DNA of 12,606 nt from Rickettsiales bacterium (GCA_947425005.1 CANDYP010000031.1:1-12606); one strand, 5' to 3'; positions 5,358-12,554 are shown, counted from the first letter of the stretch. Translations and numbers: made by a program. The notes: generated by a model from the letters alone, not told the origin.

Positions 5358-7388
5358 TTAATTGCCGCATTTGTTCAAGGTGCGCGAAGCTCGAGCGATT
5401 GGGTTGGTTAGGTAAAAATTGTAATCTTTAGCCGCAATTTTTTCCGCATCCAACTCGCCGGAAATGTTGTCCGATTTAACCCAGTGGGCTTTGGTCACTT
5501 TGTCCAAATTGGCAAAAGTTGCGTGAGCTGCAGACAAGGAATTTCTAAGCTCGGCCAGGTTTTTAAAGCCCAAATCAAGATTTAAATTTTGTGCTAATTG
5601 CAAAATAATTTGCCAGTCGTCCAAGGCTTCACCTGGCGCGAACACTGCTCTGGTGCTTAGCTGCGCCCGACCTTCAAGATTAACGTAAGTCGCCTCTTTT
5701 TCGCTGTAAGCGCTTGCTGGCAAGATCACGTCCGCATGTTTGGCACCGGAGTCGCCGTGGGATCCGAGGTAGACCACAAAAGAATTTTTTAGCTTGGAAA
5801 AATCAATTTGATCGTCAACTGCGTGCAGGAAAATTAGCTTGATTTCTTCCGATTCGGCTTTGTCTAAAATGGCTTTGGTGTCAATGTTGGCGCCGCTTGA
5901 AACAAACTCCACTTCTAAGCCGTTGAGCAATCCGGTTGATTTCGCCAGCAGGTTAAAGCCATTCCATTCGTCTTGGATTAGACCGTATTTTTCGGCGATT
6001 TTTTTGGCGTAATTTAGGATTAGCGCGCCGTCTTTTCGGCTAGTCAGATCAACGCCCAAGACCAACATCGGCTTTTCGGCTTTTTCTAAAATCGCGCTGA
6101 ATCTTGATTCACCGTCGAGCACATTTTGTAAGGCCAAAATGCTGTCGCCAAGATTGTCGTAAGCGTAGGTTAGATCAGTGTTACAGCCGATCGCGGCGAT
6201 TTTGATTTTCTTGGAAAGTGATCTTTTTTTGATGCGGGCGTTGAATAAAGGCGCGTCTTTTCTGGGGTTAACGCCAATTAACAAACAAGCGTCCGCCTCG
6301 TCGATGCCGGCAATTGCAGTGTTGCAAAGGTAAGAGGCGCGGTCCTTAGCGCTAATTTTTTCGCCATTCAAACGGCAGTCAATGTTGTTCGAACCGAGCT
6401 GAGCCATTAAATTTTTGAGCGCGAAAATTTCTTCGGCGGCGGAAAGCGGGCCGGTTAAAGCGGCGATTTCAGAACCTTGCAGAGTTTTGATTTTGGCCAC
6501 TACTTCGGCAATTGCTTCGCCAAAATTTGCCGCGACTAGCCTACCCTCTTTTTTGACGTAAGACTTGTCTAGACGCTGATATTTCAAGCCGTCGTAGCAG
6601 AAACGGGTTTTGTCGGAAATCCATTCTTCGTTAATTTCTTCGTTCAAACGCGGCAGGATTCGCATTACTTCCAAACCGCGCGAATCAATGCGGATGTTGC
6701 TTCCCACCGCATCCATTACGTCGATGCTTTCGGTTTTTTTCAATTCCCAACTTCTGGATTTGAAAGCGTAAGGCTTAGAGGTAAGCGCTCCCACCGGACA
6801 AAGGTCAATGATGTTGCCCGACAATTCTGACTTCAAATTCTGTTCGAGATAAGTGGTGATTTCCATTCCTTCGCCACGATTTACGGCACCCATTTCGGCC
6901 GTTCCCGCCACGTCTTCAAGGAAGCGCACGCAGCGTGTGCAGTGGATGCAGCGCGTCATTTGAGTTTTGACTAGCGGCCCCAAATCTTTGTCTTTTACCG
7001 CTCTTTTATGCTCGTGAAATTCGCTTTTGCCGGAGCCGTATTGGTAGGCCTGATCTTGTAAATCGCACTCGCCGCCTTGGTCACAGATCGGGCAATCAAG
7101 CGGGTGATTGGCCAGCAGGAATTCCATCACGCCCTCGCGAGCTTTCTTCACCATCGGGGTATCGGTGTGGATTCTCATCCCCTCAGTGACCGGCATGGCG
7201 CAAGATGCCACAGGCTTTGGCGGCATTCCCTCAACTTCCACCAAACACATGCGGCAGTTACCGGCGATCGCCAATCTCTCGTGGTAGCAAAATCTTGGAA
7301 CCTCTACTTCAGCCACTTCGCAGGCTTGGATGATTGTGATTCCTTCGGGAACTGAAGTGCTTTTACCGTTGATTGTGACTGTAAGCAT
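5358..7388 (-). CDS. nuoG: NADH-quinone oxidoreductase subunit G (complex I 75-kDa subunit, iron-sulfur)
   Basis: NuoG is the large iron-sulfur subunit of the peripheral arm of complex I and passes electrons from NADH toward quinone. The 676-aa product has the N1b 2Fe-2S set C34, C45, C48, C63; the N3 ligands H95, C99, C102, C108 (HPLDCPICDQGGEC); and the N4 ligands C147, C150, C153, C197 (CIHCTRCVRF, IIDLCPVGAL). A degenerate molybdopterin-oxidoreductase-like domain follows. The N7 cysteine motif of E. coli-type NuoG is absent, as in mitochondrial and alphaproteobacterial forms. The start is ATG at 7386-7388, because the ferredoxin fold begins MLTVTINGKS; the 26 extra upstream residues in frame look non-coding. 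No other nuo gene is in the window, which is unusual since nuoG normally sits in a nuo operon. Confidence 0.96.
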   Translation of the reverse strand: MLTVTINGKSTSVPEGITIIQACEVAEVEVPRFCYHERLAIAGNCRMCLVEVEGMPPKPVASCAMPVTEGMRIHTDTPMVKKAREGVMEFLLANHPLDCPICDQGGECDLQDQAYQYGSGKSEFHEHKRAVKDKDLGPLVKTQMTRCIHCTRCVRFLEDVAGTAEMGAVNRGEGMEITTYLEQNLKSELSGNIIDLCPVGALTSKPYAFKSRSWELKKTESIDVMDAVGSNIRIDSRGLEVMRILPRLNEEINEEWISDKTRFCYDGLKYQRLDKSYVKKEGRLVAANFGEAIAEVVAKIKTLQGSEIAALTGPLSAAEEIFALKNLMAQLGSNNIDCRLNGEKISAKDRASYLCNTAIAGIDEADACLLIGVNPRKDAPLFNARIKKRSLSKKIKIAAIGCNTDLTYAYDNLGDSILALQNVLDGESRFSAILEKAEKPMLVLGVDLTSRKDGALILNYAKKIAEKYGLIQDEWNGFNLLAKSTGLLNGLEVEFVSSGANIDTKAILDKAESEEIKLIFLHAVDDQIDFSKLKNSFVVYLGSHGDSGAKHADVILPASAYSEKEATYVNLEGRAQLSTRAVFAPGEALDDWQIILQLAQNLNLDLGFKNLAELRNSLSAAHATFANLDKVTKAHWVKSDNISGELDAEKIAAKDYNFYLTNPIARASRTLNKCGN

Positions 7389-7428
7389 GGGGAGAAAATA
7401 AAACTTCGGATGAGAGCAAAGCGGGGGC

Positions 7429-7454
7429 AAAAAATTAGCGCATCTGACTTGCGC
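7429..7454 (-). terminator. Candidate rho-independent terminator downstream of ssb
   Basis: On the minus strand GCGCA (7454-7450), a 7-nt loop, and TGCGC (7442-7438) form a 5-bp stem followed by TAATTTTTT (down to 7429). It lies about 40 nt past the ssb stop and 40 nt before the nuoG start. It suggests that ssb and nuoG are separate transcription units. The stem is short, so confidence is moderate. Confidence 0.55.
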
Positions 7455-7494
7455 CAGACGCGCCAAAGTTTTTTAAACTAAAAATTTTTCAAAT

Positions 7495-7947
7495 CTAGAA
7501 CGGAATTTCGTCGTCGTTTTCTTCAACAGAAACATCGTTACTGCGAGATTTGTAGCTGGATGAACTGGAAGGTTGAGAGTCTGATCCGCCGCCACCTACA
7601 TTTCTTGAATCTAAAATTTGTAAAACAGAATTAAAATTTTGCAGAACAATTTCGGTTGTGAATTTTTCGACACCATTGCTGTCCGTCCATTTTCTGGTTT
7701 GCAGCGAGCCTTCGATGTAAAGTTTTGAACCTTTTTTAACGTAATTTTTTACGACACCGACCAAGCCAGGTGAAAAAATTACCACACGATGCCACTCGGT
7801 TTTTTCTTTTTTCTCGCCAGTAGTTTTATCTTTCCAACTGTCTGAAGTTGCGAGAGAGAAATTTGCAATTTCACGACCATCTTGTGTGGATCTTACATCA
7901 GGATCTTGTCCCACGTTACCAACTAGAATCACCTTGTTAATCGACAT
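7495..7947 (-). CDS. ssb: Single-stranded DNA-binding protein SSB
   Basis: SSB coats single-stranded DNA during replication, repair and recombination and recruits partner proteins through its acidic tail. The 150-aa product has the OB-fold (MSINKVILVGNVGQDPDVR, then ANFSLATSDSW, TEWHRVVIF and SKLYIEGSLQTRKW), a Gly/Ser-rich linker (about 117-135) and the C-terminal DDEIPF tip. The ATG at 7945-7947 is chosen over the in-frame start 60 nt upstream because it matches the family start and has an AAAGGTG Shine-Dalgarno 7 nt before it. A hairpin terminator follows the stop. The upstream region contains a TAAAAT (minus strand, 8003-7998) that could be a -10 box, next to a CACTTT-TG-AAAGTG inverted repeat (8005-8018). 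Confidence 0.97.
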   Translation of the reverse strand: MSINKVILVGNVGQDPDVRSTQDGREIANFSLATSDSWKDKTTGEKKEKTEWHRVVIFSPGLVGVVKNYVKKGSKLYIEGSLQTRKWTDSNGVEKFTTEIVLQNFNSVLQILDSRNVGGGGSDSQPSSSSSYKSRSNDVSVEENDDEIPF

Positions 7948-8250
7948 ATCTGCACCTTTAAAAAAATTTGAAAATATTTGAAAAAAAATAAGCTTGGATT
8001 TTACCACTTTTGAAAGTGATTTTTAAAAATGGGCCCCAAGCCAAAGCGAGCAAAAATTTATAAACCGCCTTAACAATACACAAGAAATTTGTCTCAGATT
8101 TCTAATTAATTTTAGTTAATTTCGGTTAATCTTTTTGAGGGGAAAATTTTCTGAAATTGCCTTTAAATAGGCTGTTGCAAAATTATTACCTCGTCCATAA
8201 AACGCGCGTCGCAACTCCTGCAAAATCAGCCAAATACCTTCGCCTAATTT
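7948..8250. promoter_or_regulatory. 303-nt divergent intergenic region between ssb and the cyclophilin gene
   Basis: No gene is seen. It holds the ssb Shine-Dalgarno; a candidate minus-strand -10 (7998-8003); an inverted repeat CACTTT/AAAGTG (8005-8018); the 12-bp palindrome ATTTTTAAAAAT (8019-8030); and GGGCCC (8031-8036). Three TTAAT copies lie exactly 10 bp apart, at 8106-8110, 8116-8120 and 8126-8130. The 120 nt next to the cyclophilin start hold no motif I recognise and no Shine-Dalgarno. Confidence 0.45.
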
Positions 8251-8829
8251 ATGAAAAAACTTCCGCTTTTTCTTGCTTGTCTAACTTTAATTTTTTCTTC
8301 AATGAATCTCGCATCTGCACAACCAACAAAATCTGCTTCGGCAAAAAATGACTTGGAAAACACACTTTACATCGACCTAAAATACGGTCGCGTTGTAATT
8401 GAAATGTTGCCCCAAGTTGCGCCAAAACATGTCGAAAGAATCAAAACTTTAACCCGCAAAGGATTTTACGACGGCATCGTGTTTCACCGCGTCATTGATG
8501 GCTTCATGGCGCAAACAGGCGACCCGACTGGCACCGGAATGGGCGGCAGCAAATTACCAGATTTAAAAGCTGAATTTTCTGACGAGCCTCACATCCGTGG
8601 CGCCCTTTCAATGGCCCGCGCTTCCGATCCAAACAGCGGCAACAGTCAGTTCTTCATCGTCACCAAAGATTCTAGATTTTTAGACACACAATACACGGTC
8701 TGGGGCCGCGTTACTAAAGGAATGGAATTCGTCGACAAGATCAAAAAAGGTGGCGGAAGAGATGGCAAAGTAAACGACCCGGATGCGATGATCAAAGTGC
8801 GCGTTGCCGCTGATGCAGAGAAAAAATAA
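8251..8829 (+). CDS. Exported cyclophilin-type peptidyl-prolyl cis-trans isomerase
   Basis: Cyclophilins catalyse cis-trans isomerisation of Xaa-Pro bonds during protein folding. The 192-aa product starts with a signal peptide: KK, a hydrophobic core (LPLFLACLTLIF), then NLASA with predicted cleavage after residue 23. This places it in the periplasm. The mature part carries the cyclophilin signature: FHRVIDGFMAQTGDPTGTG (78-96) with catalytic R80 and Q88, GALSMARASDPNSGNSQFFI (117-136), and TVWGRVTKGM (149-158). It is the short bacterial type lacking extra domains. The ATG at 8251 is preceded by CTAATTT without a Shine-Dalgarno. A structured intergenic element follows the stop within about 12 nt. 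The exact name (PpiA-like or PpiB-like) cannot be fixed by eye, so no symbol is given. Confidence 0.95.
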   Translation: MKKLPLFLACLTLIFSSMNLASAQPTKSASAKNDLENTLYIDLKYGRVVIEMLPQVAPKHVERIKTLTRKGFYDGIVFHRVIDGFMAQTGDPTGTGMGGSKLPDLKAEFSDEPHIRGALSMARASDPNSGNSQFFIVTKDSRFLDTQYTVWGRVTKGMEFVDKIKKGGGRDGKVNDPDAMIKVRVAADAEKK

Positions 8830-8841
8830 GAGGAAATTTTA

Positions 8842-8935
8842 GACAAAAAGAAACCCAAGGGTCATGGTCAGTCGAGCTGGCCAGAGGATTTCCTTGGGTA
8901 CACGCCGCCATTCTTTGAGTCAGTTTTTTTTTGTC
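8842..8935. ncRNA. Candidate structured RNA between the cyclophilin gene and the Abi-like HEPN gene
   Basis: Nested complementarity covers the whole gap. GACAAAAA (8842-8849) pairs with TTTTTGTC (8928-8935). ACCCAAGG (8853-8860) pairs with CCTTGGGT (8892-8899). TGGTCAG (8865-8871) pairs with CTGGCCA (8877-8883, one G-U) around a 5-nt TCGAG loop. This is far more structure than a simple terminator needs. On the minus strand, TTGACA (8937-8932) and AAGAAT (8915-8910) form a promoter-like pair with a 16-nt spacer, and the hairpin ends in TTTCTTTTT, as in a small RNA with its own terminator. On the plus strand, a T9 run (8924-8932) ends the element. It does not fit tRNA, SRP RNA, RNase P RNA or tmRNA. 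Structured RNAs (the abiF motif) are known beside Abi_2-family genes, and an Abi_2-like gene starts 35 nt downstream. Orientation is undecided. Confidence 0.5.
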
Positions 8936-8970
8936 AATCTAAAATTAACACCACAAACAAATCACCTCAA

Positions 8971-9639
8971 ATGCACCACATCACACGGGATACGCTAGAA
9001 AAATTTTTATCCAAATCCAGATTAGCAAAATTCTCTTCGATGTCCGGCAGCAGTAGTTTTCAAGATTGCTTGGAGATCTATTTGTTAAATATGCAGTGCA
9101 GCGCAAAGCTTTACACGGCCCTTAGTCAGTTTGAAATAATCTTACGCAACGCGATTAATGTGCAGCTAATTGAAAGCTACGGATCCACTTGGTTCTTGAA
9201 TAAGAATTTATTTTTTACTGAGCACAATACCGCATCGCTACTAAAATCCCAAATTCAACTTAAAGAAAAAAACAAAGAAATTAATTCGTGCAACATTACA
9301 GCCAGTTTAACTTTTGGTTTTTGGGTCAATCTGTTTAACTCCGATTACGACAAGATTTTGTGGAGAAATATTTTATCTAATATTTTTTCTGCCCAACACA
9401 AAAAACCATCTAGAGGACTTATTCGAGAGCGGTTAAAAAATTTTAACAGATTACGGAATAGAATCTCGCATTGCGAACCGGTTCTGGGTCAAAAATTAAC
9501 GACTTATTATTTGCAACTGATTGAAACCATCTCTTGGATCAACCCTGAAATTGCCAAATGGCTTGACGAAGAGATTGATTTTTCTCGATTAATTCCGCCG
9601 CTCGAAAATTTTATTCGCTCAAATGCCTGCTCAAAATGA
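8971..9639 (+). CDS. Abi-like (Abi_2/AbiF-AbiD family) HEPN-domain protein, putative RNase toxin
   Basis: The 222-aa product matches the Abi_2-type abortive-infection family by pattern. ALSQFEIILRNAINVQL (about 50-66), LTFGFWVNLFNSDY (about 113-126) and the C-terminal LRNRISHCEP (161-170) are typical. R162-x4-H167 is the HEPN Rx4-6H motif expected of a metal-independent RNase. Family members such as AbiF and AbiD act in abortive infection, and this superfamily is related to the HEPN nucleases of Cas13. I infer an RNA-cleaving defence or toxin role. Its stop overlaps the start of the HIT gene in ATGA. Codon use is visibly more A+T-rich than in metC or rph, suggesting acquisition. The ATG at 8971 fits the family start; no Shine-Dalgarno is seen. 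A TAAAAT box at 8940-8945 with TTGAGT at 8915-8920 (19-nt spacer) is a weak promoter candidate. Confidence 0.82.
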   Translation: MHHITRDTLEKFLSKSRLAKFSSMSGSSSFQDCLEIYLLNMQCSAKLYTALSQFEIILRNAINVQLIESYGSTWFLNKNLFFTEHNTASLLKSQIQLKEKNKEINSCNITASLTFGFWVNLFNSDYDKILWRNILSNIFSAQHKKPSRGLIRERLKNFNRLRNRISHCEPVLGQKLTTYYLQLIETISWINPEIAKWLDEEIDFSRLIPPLENFIRSNACSK

Positions 9640-9992
9640 CTTACGACAAAAACAATATTTTTGCTAAAATTATTCGCGGCGAAATTCCGGCGAATAAAGT
9701 TTACGAAGACGAAAAAGTTTTGGCTTTTCACGATATTTCGCACGCAGCGCCAACTCATGTTTTAGTAATTCCCAAAGGCGAATATGTTGACTTTGTTGAC
9801 TTCACTTCTCACGCTGCCGCGCCGGAAATCTCACACTTCTTCAAAAAAGTTAACGAAATTGCGCAGCTCCTAGAGGCAGACAAATCAGGCTTTCGCCTCA
9901 TTTCAAATATCGGCTCCAATGCTCACCAAACTGTGCCGCACTTTCACGTACACATCTTGGCTGGTAAAAAATTAGGGCCGCTTTTGGTGTAG
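9636..9992 (+). CDS. HIT-family (HINT-type) nucleoside phosphoramidase/AMP-lysine hydrolase
   Basis: HINT proteins are cytoplasmic purine-nucleoside phosphoramidases that remove AMP from lysine or amine adducts. The 118-aa product has the family order: NIFAKIIRGEIPANKVYEDE (7-26), LAFHDISHAAPTHVLVIPK (29-47), and the histidine triad PHFHVHILAG with H102, H104 and H106, where the middle or last His is the nucleophile region. Length is normal. The start ATG (9636-9638) overlaps the TGA of the Abi-like gene, so translation is probably coupled. metC begins 48 nt later. This protein type is widespread as a housekeeping gene, so its place after the HEPN gene may be chance or functional. Confidence 0.94.
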   Translation: MTYDKNNIFAKIIRGEIPANKVYEDEKVLAFHDISHAAPTHVLVIPKGEYVDFVDFTSHAAAPEISHFFKKVNEIAQLLEADKSGFRLISNIGSNAHQTVPHFHVHILAGKKLGPLLV

Positions 9993-10040
9993 CAACCAGC
10001 GGTCTTGACCACTTTCATCTAATAAATTCTTGAGGCAAAA

Positions 10041-11240
10041 ATGGACAAAAAAATTCACGAAGCAACTCGCGTAGTTCACGCTGGGCGCGATCCCAAAGAA
10101 CAAGGCTGGATGGTTAATCCTCCAATTTATCAAACTTCGACGATTGTTTTCCCGACGCTCAAAGATTTGATTTACGCAGAGCGCGGCTACTCCAACAACG
10201 ATCTCGTCGAACCTTACGAACTCAAATACGGCCGCTACGGCACCCAAACCAATTTTGCTCTCGAAAAAGCAATTGCCGAGATTGACGGCGGCTACAATTC
10301 CTTCGTCACCTCTTCCGGCGCCGCCGCAATTAACACCGCTCTCGTGGCCTTCCTGAAGCAAGGTGACCACATGCTTTTGGTCGACAATGTTTACTCGCCA
10401 ACTCGCAGTTTCGCCGACAAATTTTTGAAAAAACTCGGCATCGAAACCACTTACTACGATCCGTTGATCGGCGAAGACATCAAAAAATTAATCAAGAAAA
10501 ACACCAAAGTAATTTTCTTGGAAAGCCCTGGATCTCTAAGCTTTGAAGTACAAGACGTTGCCGCGATTTGCAAAGTGGCGAAGAAGCACGGCGTCGTCAC
10601 CATCGTCGATAATTCTTGGGCCAGCGGCATTTATTTTAAACCGCTGGAGCACGGCGCCGACGTCGTCGTGACCGCTCTCACCAAATACATTAACGGCCAT
10701 TCCGACGTGATGATGGGCGCGATTACCGTACAAGAAAAACATTTCCGCGTGATGTACGAAGCCTTCCGCTACATGGCCGTCACCGCTGCGCCGTTTTCTT
10801 CTTACTTGGTTCAGCGCGGATTGCGCACTTCCAAACTCCGGATGGATCACTGCTTCAAGTCAGCGCTCGAGCTTGCAACTTGGCTTGAAGGCAGACCAGA
10901 AGTCGAAAAAGTTTTCTACCCCGCCCTTGAATCCGACGCCGGCCACAAATTGTGGAAGCGTGATTTTACTGGCGCGGCCGGCTTGTTCACCATTGTTTTG
11001 GATCGCAAATATTCCAACGAATCCCTCGCCCGCATGGTCGACAAGCTACATTATTACGGCATGGGCTATTCCTGGGGCGGCTACGAATCATTGATTCTGC
11101 CAATTGATCCAAGCGGTGTGCGTAGCGCCACCAAATGGCCTTACGCTAACAAAACCTGTCTGCGAATTAACGTTGGTTTGGAAGATGTGGCAGATCTGCA
11201 AGACGATTTGGAAGCCGGATTCAGAAGGCTTCGCAAATAA
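10041..11240 (+). CDS. metC: Cystathionine beta-lyase (Cys/Met-metabolism PLP-dependent enzyme)
   Basis: This enzyme cleaves cystathionine to homocysteine, pyruvate and ammonia on the route to methionine. The 399-aa product has the family features: YGRYGTQTN (63-71) binding PLP phosphate, TSSGAAAINTAL (90-101), VDNSWASG (189-196, with D190 contacting the pyridine nitrogen), and TALTKYINGHSDVMMG (211-226) with the PLP-Schiff-base lysine K215. The C-terminal SWGGYESL and LRINVGLED are typical of MetC rather than of gamma-synthase, though related lyases are hard to separate by eye. A good Shine-Dalgarno GAGG (10032-10035) lies 5 nt before the ATG. It follows the HIT gene by 48 nt without a clear terminator and precedes the prepilin-like gene by 17 nt, so these may be one transcript. 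Confidence 0.93.
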   Translation: MDKKIHEATRVVHAGRDPKEQGWMVNPPIYQTSTIVFPTLKDLIYAERGYSNNDLVEPYELKYGRYGTQTNFALEKAIAEIDGGYNSFVTSSGAAAINTALVAFLKQGDHMLLVDNVYSPTRSFADKFLKKLGIETTYYDPLIGEDIKKLIKKNTKVIFLESPGSLSFEVQDVAAICKVAKKHGVVTIVDNSWASGIYFKPLEHGADVVVTALTKYINGHSDVMMGAITVQEKHFRVMYEAFRYMAVTAAPFSSYLVQRGLRTSKLRMDHCFKSALELATWLEGRPEVEKVFYPALESDAGHKLWKRDFTGAAGLFTIVLDRKYSNESLARMVDKLHYYGMGYSWGGYESLILPIDPSGVRSATKWPYANKTCLRINVGLEDVADLQDDLEAGFRRLRK

Positions 11241-11257
11241 TTCCAATCAAAAGCAAA

Positions 11258-12103
11258 ATGAAAAAACGCGCCGCATTTTCTTTGGTCGAACTCTCTCTGG
11301 TCATTCTAGTCATTGGTCTTCTAGTGGCGGGAATAGCCCAGGGGCGCGGCATGGTGATGCAAGCGAAACTGCGTGCCGCTCAAATGCAAACCGCACAATC
11401 TCCCGTCAACGACATTCCTAATTTGGTGGTTTGGTACGAAACAACTGCAACAAGAAGTTTTGACGCCTCTGAAGCTGTTGATGGCGCTACAGTTAGCACT
11501 TGGTATGATCTCAATTCGCAATCATTAGCTGCTGTTAACGCCACCCAATCTACCTCTTCTTACAGACCTCTTTACAGCACCAACGTTTCCAACAGCTTGC
11601 CGATGCTAAAATTCGACACTACCGCCTATCGTTATTTTACAATGCCGAATGGAACCGTGCCTTACAATAACAGCAATTACACAGTATTTTTGGTAAGCAG
11701 AACGACCGCCTGCGGTAGCTTGTGCGTAATATTATTTTCAGGCGATTCTGGCGCTAACTCATTTAATTCGTTTTATTACACTGACACAGGCGTATCAGAT
11801 ATATGGAGTAGTAACAATTTATCAGCGACCGTCTCAACAGTAAATTTGCATGTTTTTTCCTTCCTCTACAATAACTCAGTTGGCAGAACAATTTACATTG
11901 ACGGCACTTCAAGCGCTACATTGTCTAATACCAACAGAACCAGCACCTCTGGCAATAATTGCATCGGCGGCTGCAATTCTCATGCAGACGGATTAAATGG
12001 CTACATCGGTGAGCTGATTATTTTTGGTCGCGCCTTGAAAAATGAAGAGAGGAAGTCGGTGGAGAAATATCTCAGTCGCAAATGGGGGATAGCTGTCAGC
12101 TAG
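11258..12103 (+). CDS. Prepilin-type N-terminal methylation protein with LamG/concanavalin-A-like domain
   Basis: The 281-aa product opens with a type IV prepilin/pseudopilin leader: KKRAAF, then SLVELSLVILVIGLLVAGIA. The predicted prepilin-peptidase cleavage is before F7, with E11 at mature position +5. Position -1 is Ala instead of the usual Gly. After the transmembrane helix (about 7-28) comes a short spacer and a Ser/Thr/Asn-rich beta-domain (about 55-281). This ends in the LamG-like signature GYIGELIIFGRALKNEERKSVEKYLSRKWGI. It is likely an inner-membrane-anchored or surface-exported adhesin-like minor pilin. I infer carbohydrate or ligand binding only from the fold. No pilus assembly genes are in the window. 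It starts 17 nt after metC with AAAGCAAA before the ATG. Its stop is 1 nt from the stop of the convergent membrane-protein gene. Confidence 0.85.
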   Translation: MKKRAAFSLVELSLVILVIGLLVAGIAQGRGMVMQAKLRAAQMQTAQSPVNDIPNLVVWYETTATRSFDASEAVDGATVSTWYDLNSQSLAAVNATQSTSSYRPLYSTNVSNSLPMLKFDTTAYRYFTMPNGTVPYNNSNYTVFLVSRTTACGSLCVILFSGDSGANSFNSFYYTDTGVSDIWSSNNLSATVSTVNLHVFSFLYNNSVGRTIYIDGTSSATLSNTNRTSTSGNNCIGGCNSHADGLNGYIGELIIFGRALKNEERKSVEKYLSRKWGIAVS

Positions 12104-12104
12104 T

Positions 12105-12554
12105 TTAGCCTAGAATAGTCTTCAAATCGAGATCGCAAAAAACCAACAAATAGTAGTAGAAGAATTTCCCCGCCAGCACCAAAAGCAAAAATTGCTTCAC
12201 ATCAGTTTTGAAGAATCCCGCCATTACGGCGAAGGGATTGCCAATCACGTCCAGCCAGGAAAACAAAAGGATCCACACTAAAAATTTCTGCCATTTTTTT
12301 TCCGCCGCTAAAATTTCTTTTTCTTTTTTTCTAAAAAATTCTGTGCGGCGCAAAAACAAAAAATATTTGCCGATCCAGTAATTCGTAAGCGATCCGAGCA
12401 GGCTGGCACTTAATCCTAAAATAAAAATCAAATTGGTGTTGTAGTGGTGCAGCGCCACCATTGCCTGCGCCACCATTTCGCTGCGTGGTGGGAGAATTAA
12501 GGCGGAGAAAAAGCTGTCGCAGAAAAGAAGGAAGTAAGCTTCTGAGATGTTCAT
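12105..12554 (-). CDS. YqaA/DedA-type small membrane protein (VTT-domain family)
   Basis: The 149-aa product is very hydrophobic, with about four membrane segments: residues about 6-26, 40-62, 88-112 and 119-140. PPRSEMVAQAM (22-32), LLGSLTNYWIGKYF (52-65) and LFSWLDVIGNPFAVMAGFF (97-115) match the YqaA subgroup of the DedA/SNARE-associated (VTT) family. Related proteins are inner-membrane lipid transporters or scramblases; the substrate of this subgroup is unclear. The ATG at 12552-12554 begins 13 nt from repeat element 3, so that element lies in the leader or promoter. It has no Shine-Dalgarno. The 3' end converges on the prepilin-like gene with a 1-nt gap, leaving no room for a terminator. 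Confidence 0.85.
   Translation of the reverse strand: MNISEAYFLLFCDSFFSALILPPRSEMVAQAMVALHHYNTNLIFILGLSASLLGSLTNYWIGKYFLFLRRTEFFRKKEKEILAAEKKWQKFLVWILLFSWLDVIGNPFAVMAGFFKTDVKQFLLLVLAGKFFYYYLLVFCDLDLKTILG

Noticed and set aside
7389..7466. Longer N-terminus for NuoG (26 extra residues)
   Set aside because: The ferredoxin domain starts at MLTVTING; the extra part overlaps the ssb terminator candidate and lacks coding character.
7948..8007. Longer N-terminus for SSB (20 extra residues)
   Set aside because: The internal ATG has a proper Shine-Dalgarno and matches the family start.
8842..8935. Known housekeeping RNA (tRNA, SRP RNA, RNase P RNA, tmRNA, 6S)
   Set aside because: No cloverleaf or T-loop, no SRP tetraloop region, no RNase P conserved core, and too short for tmRNA or 6S RNA.
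9993..10040. Terminator between the HIT gene and metC
   Set aside because: Only a 4-bp GGTC/GACC repeat is visible, with no T-run.
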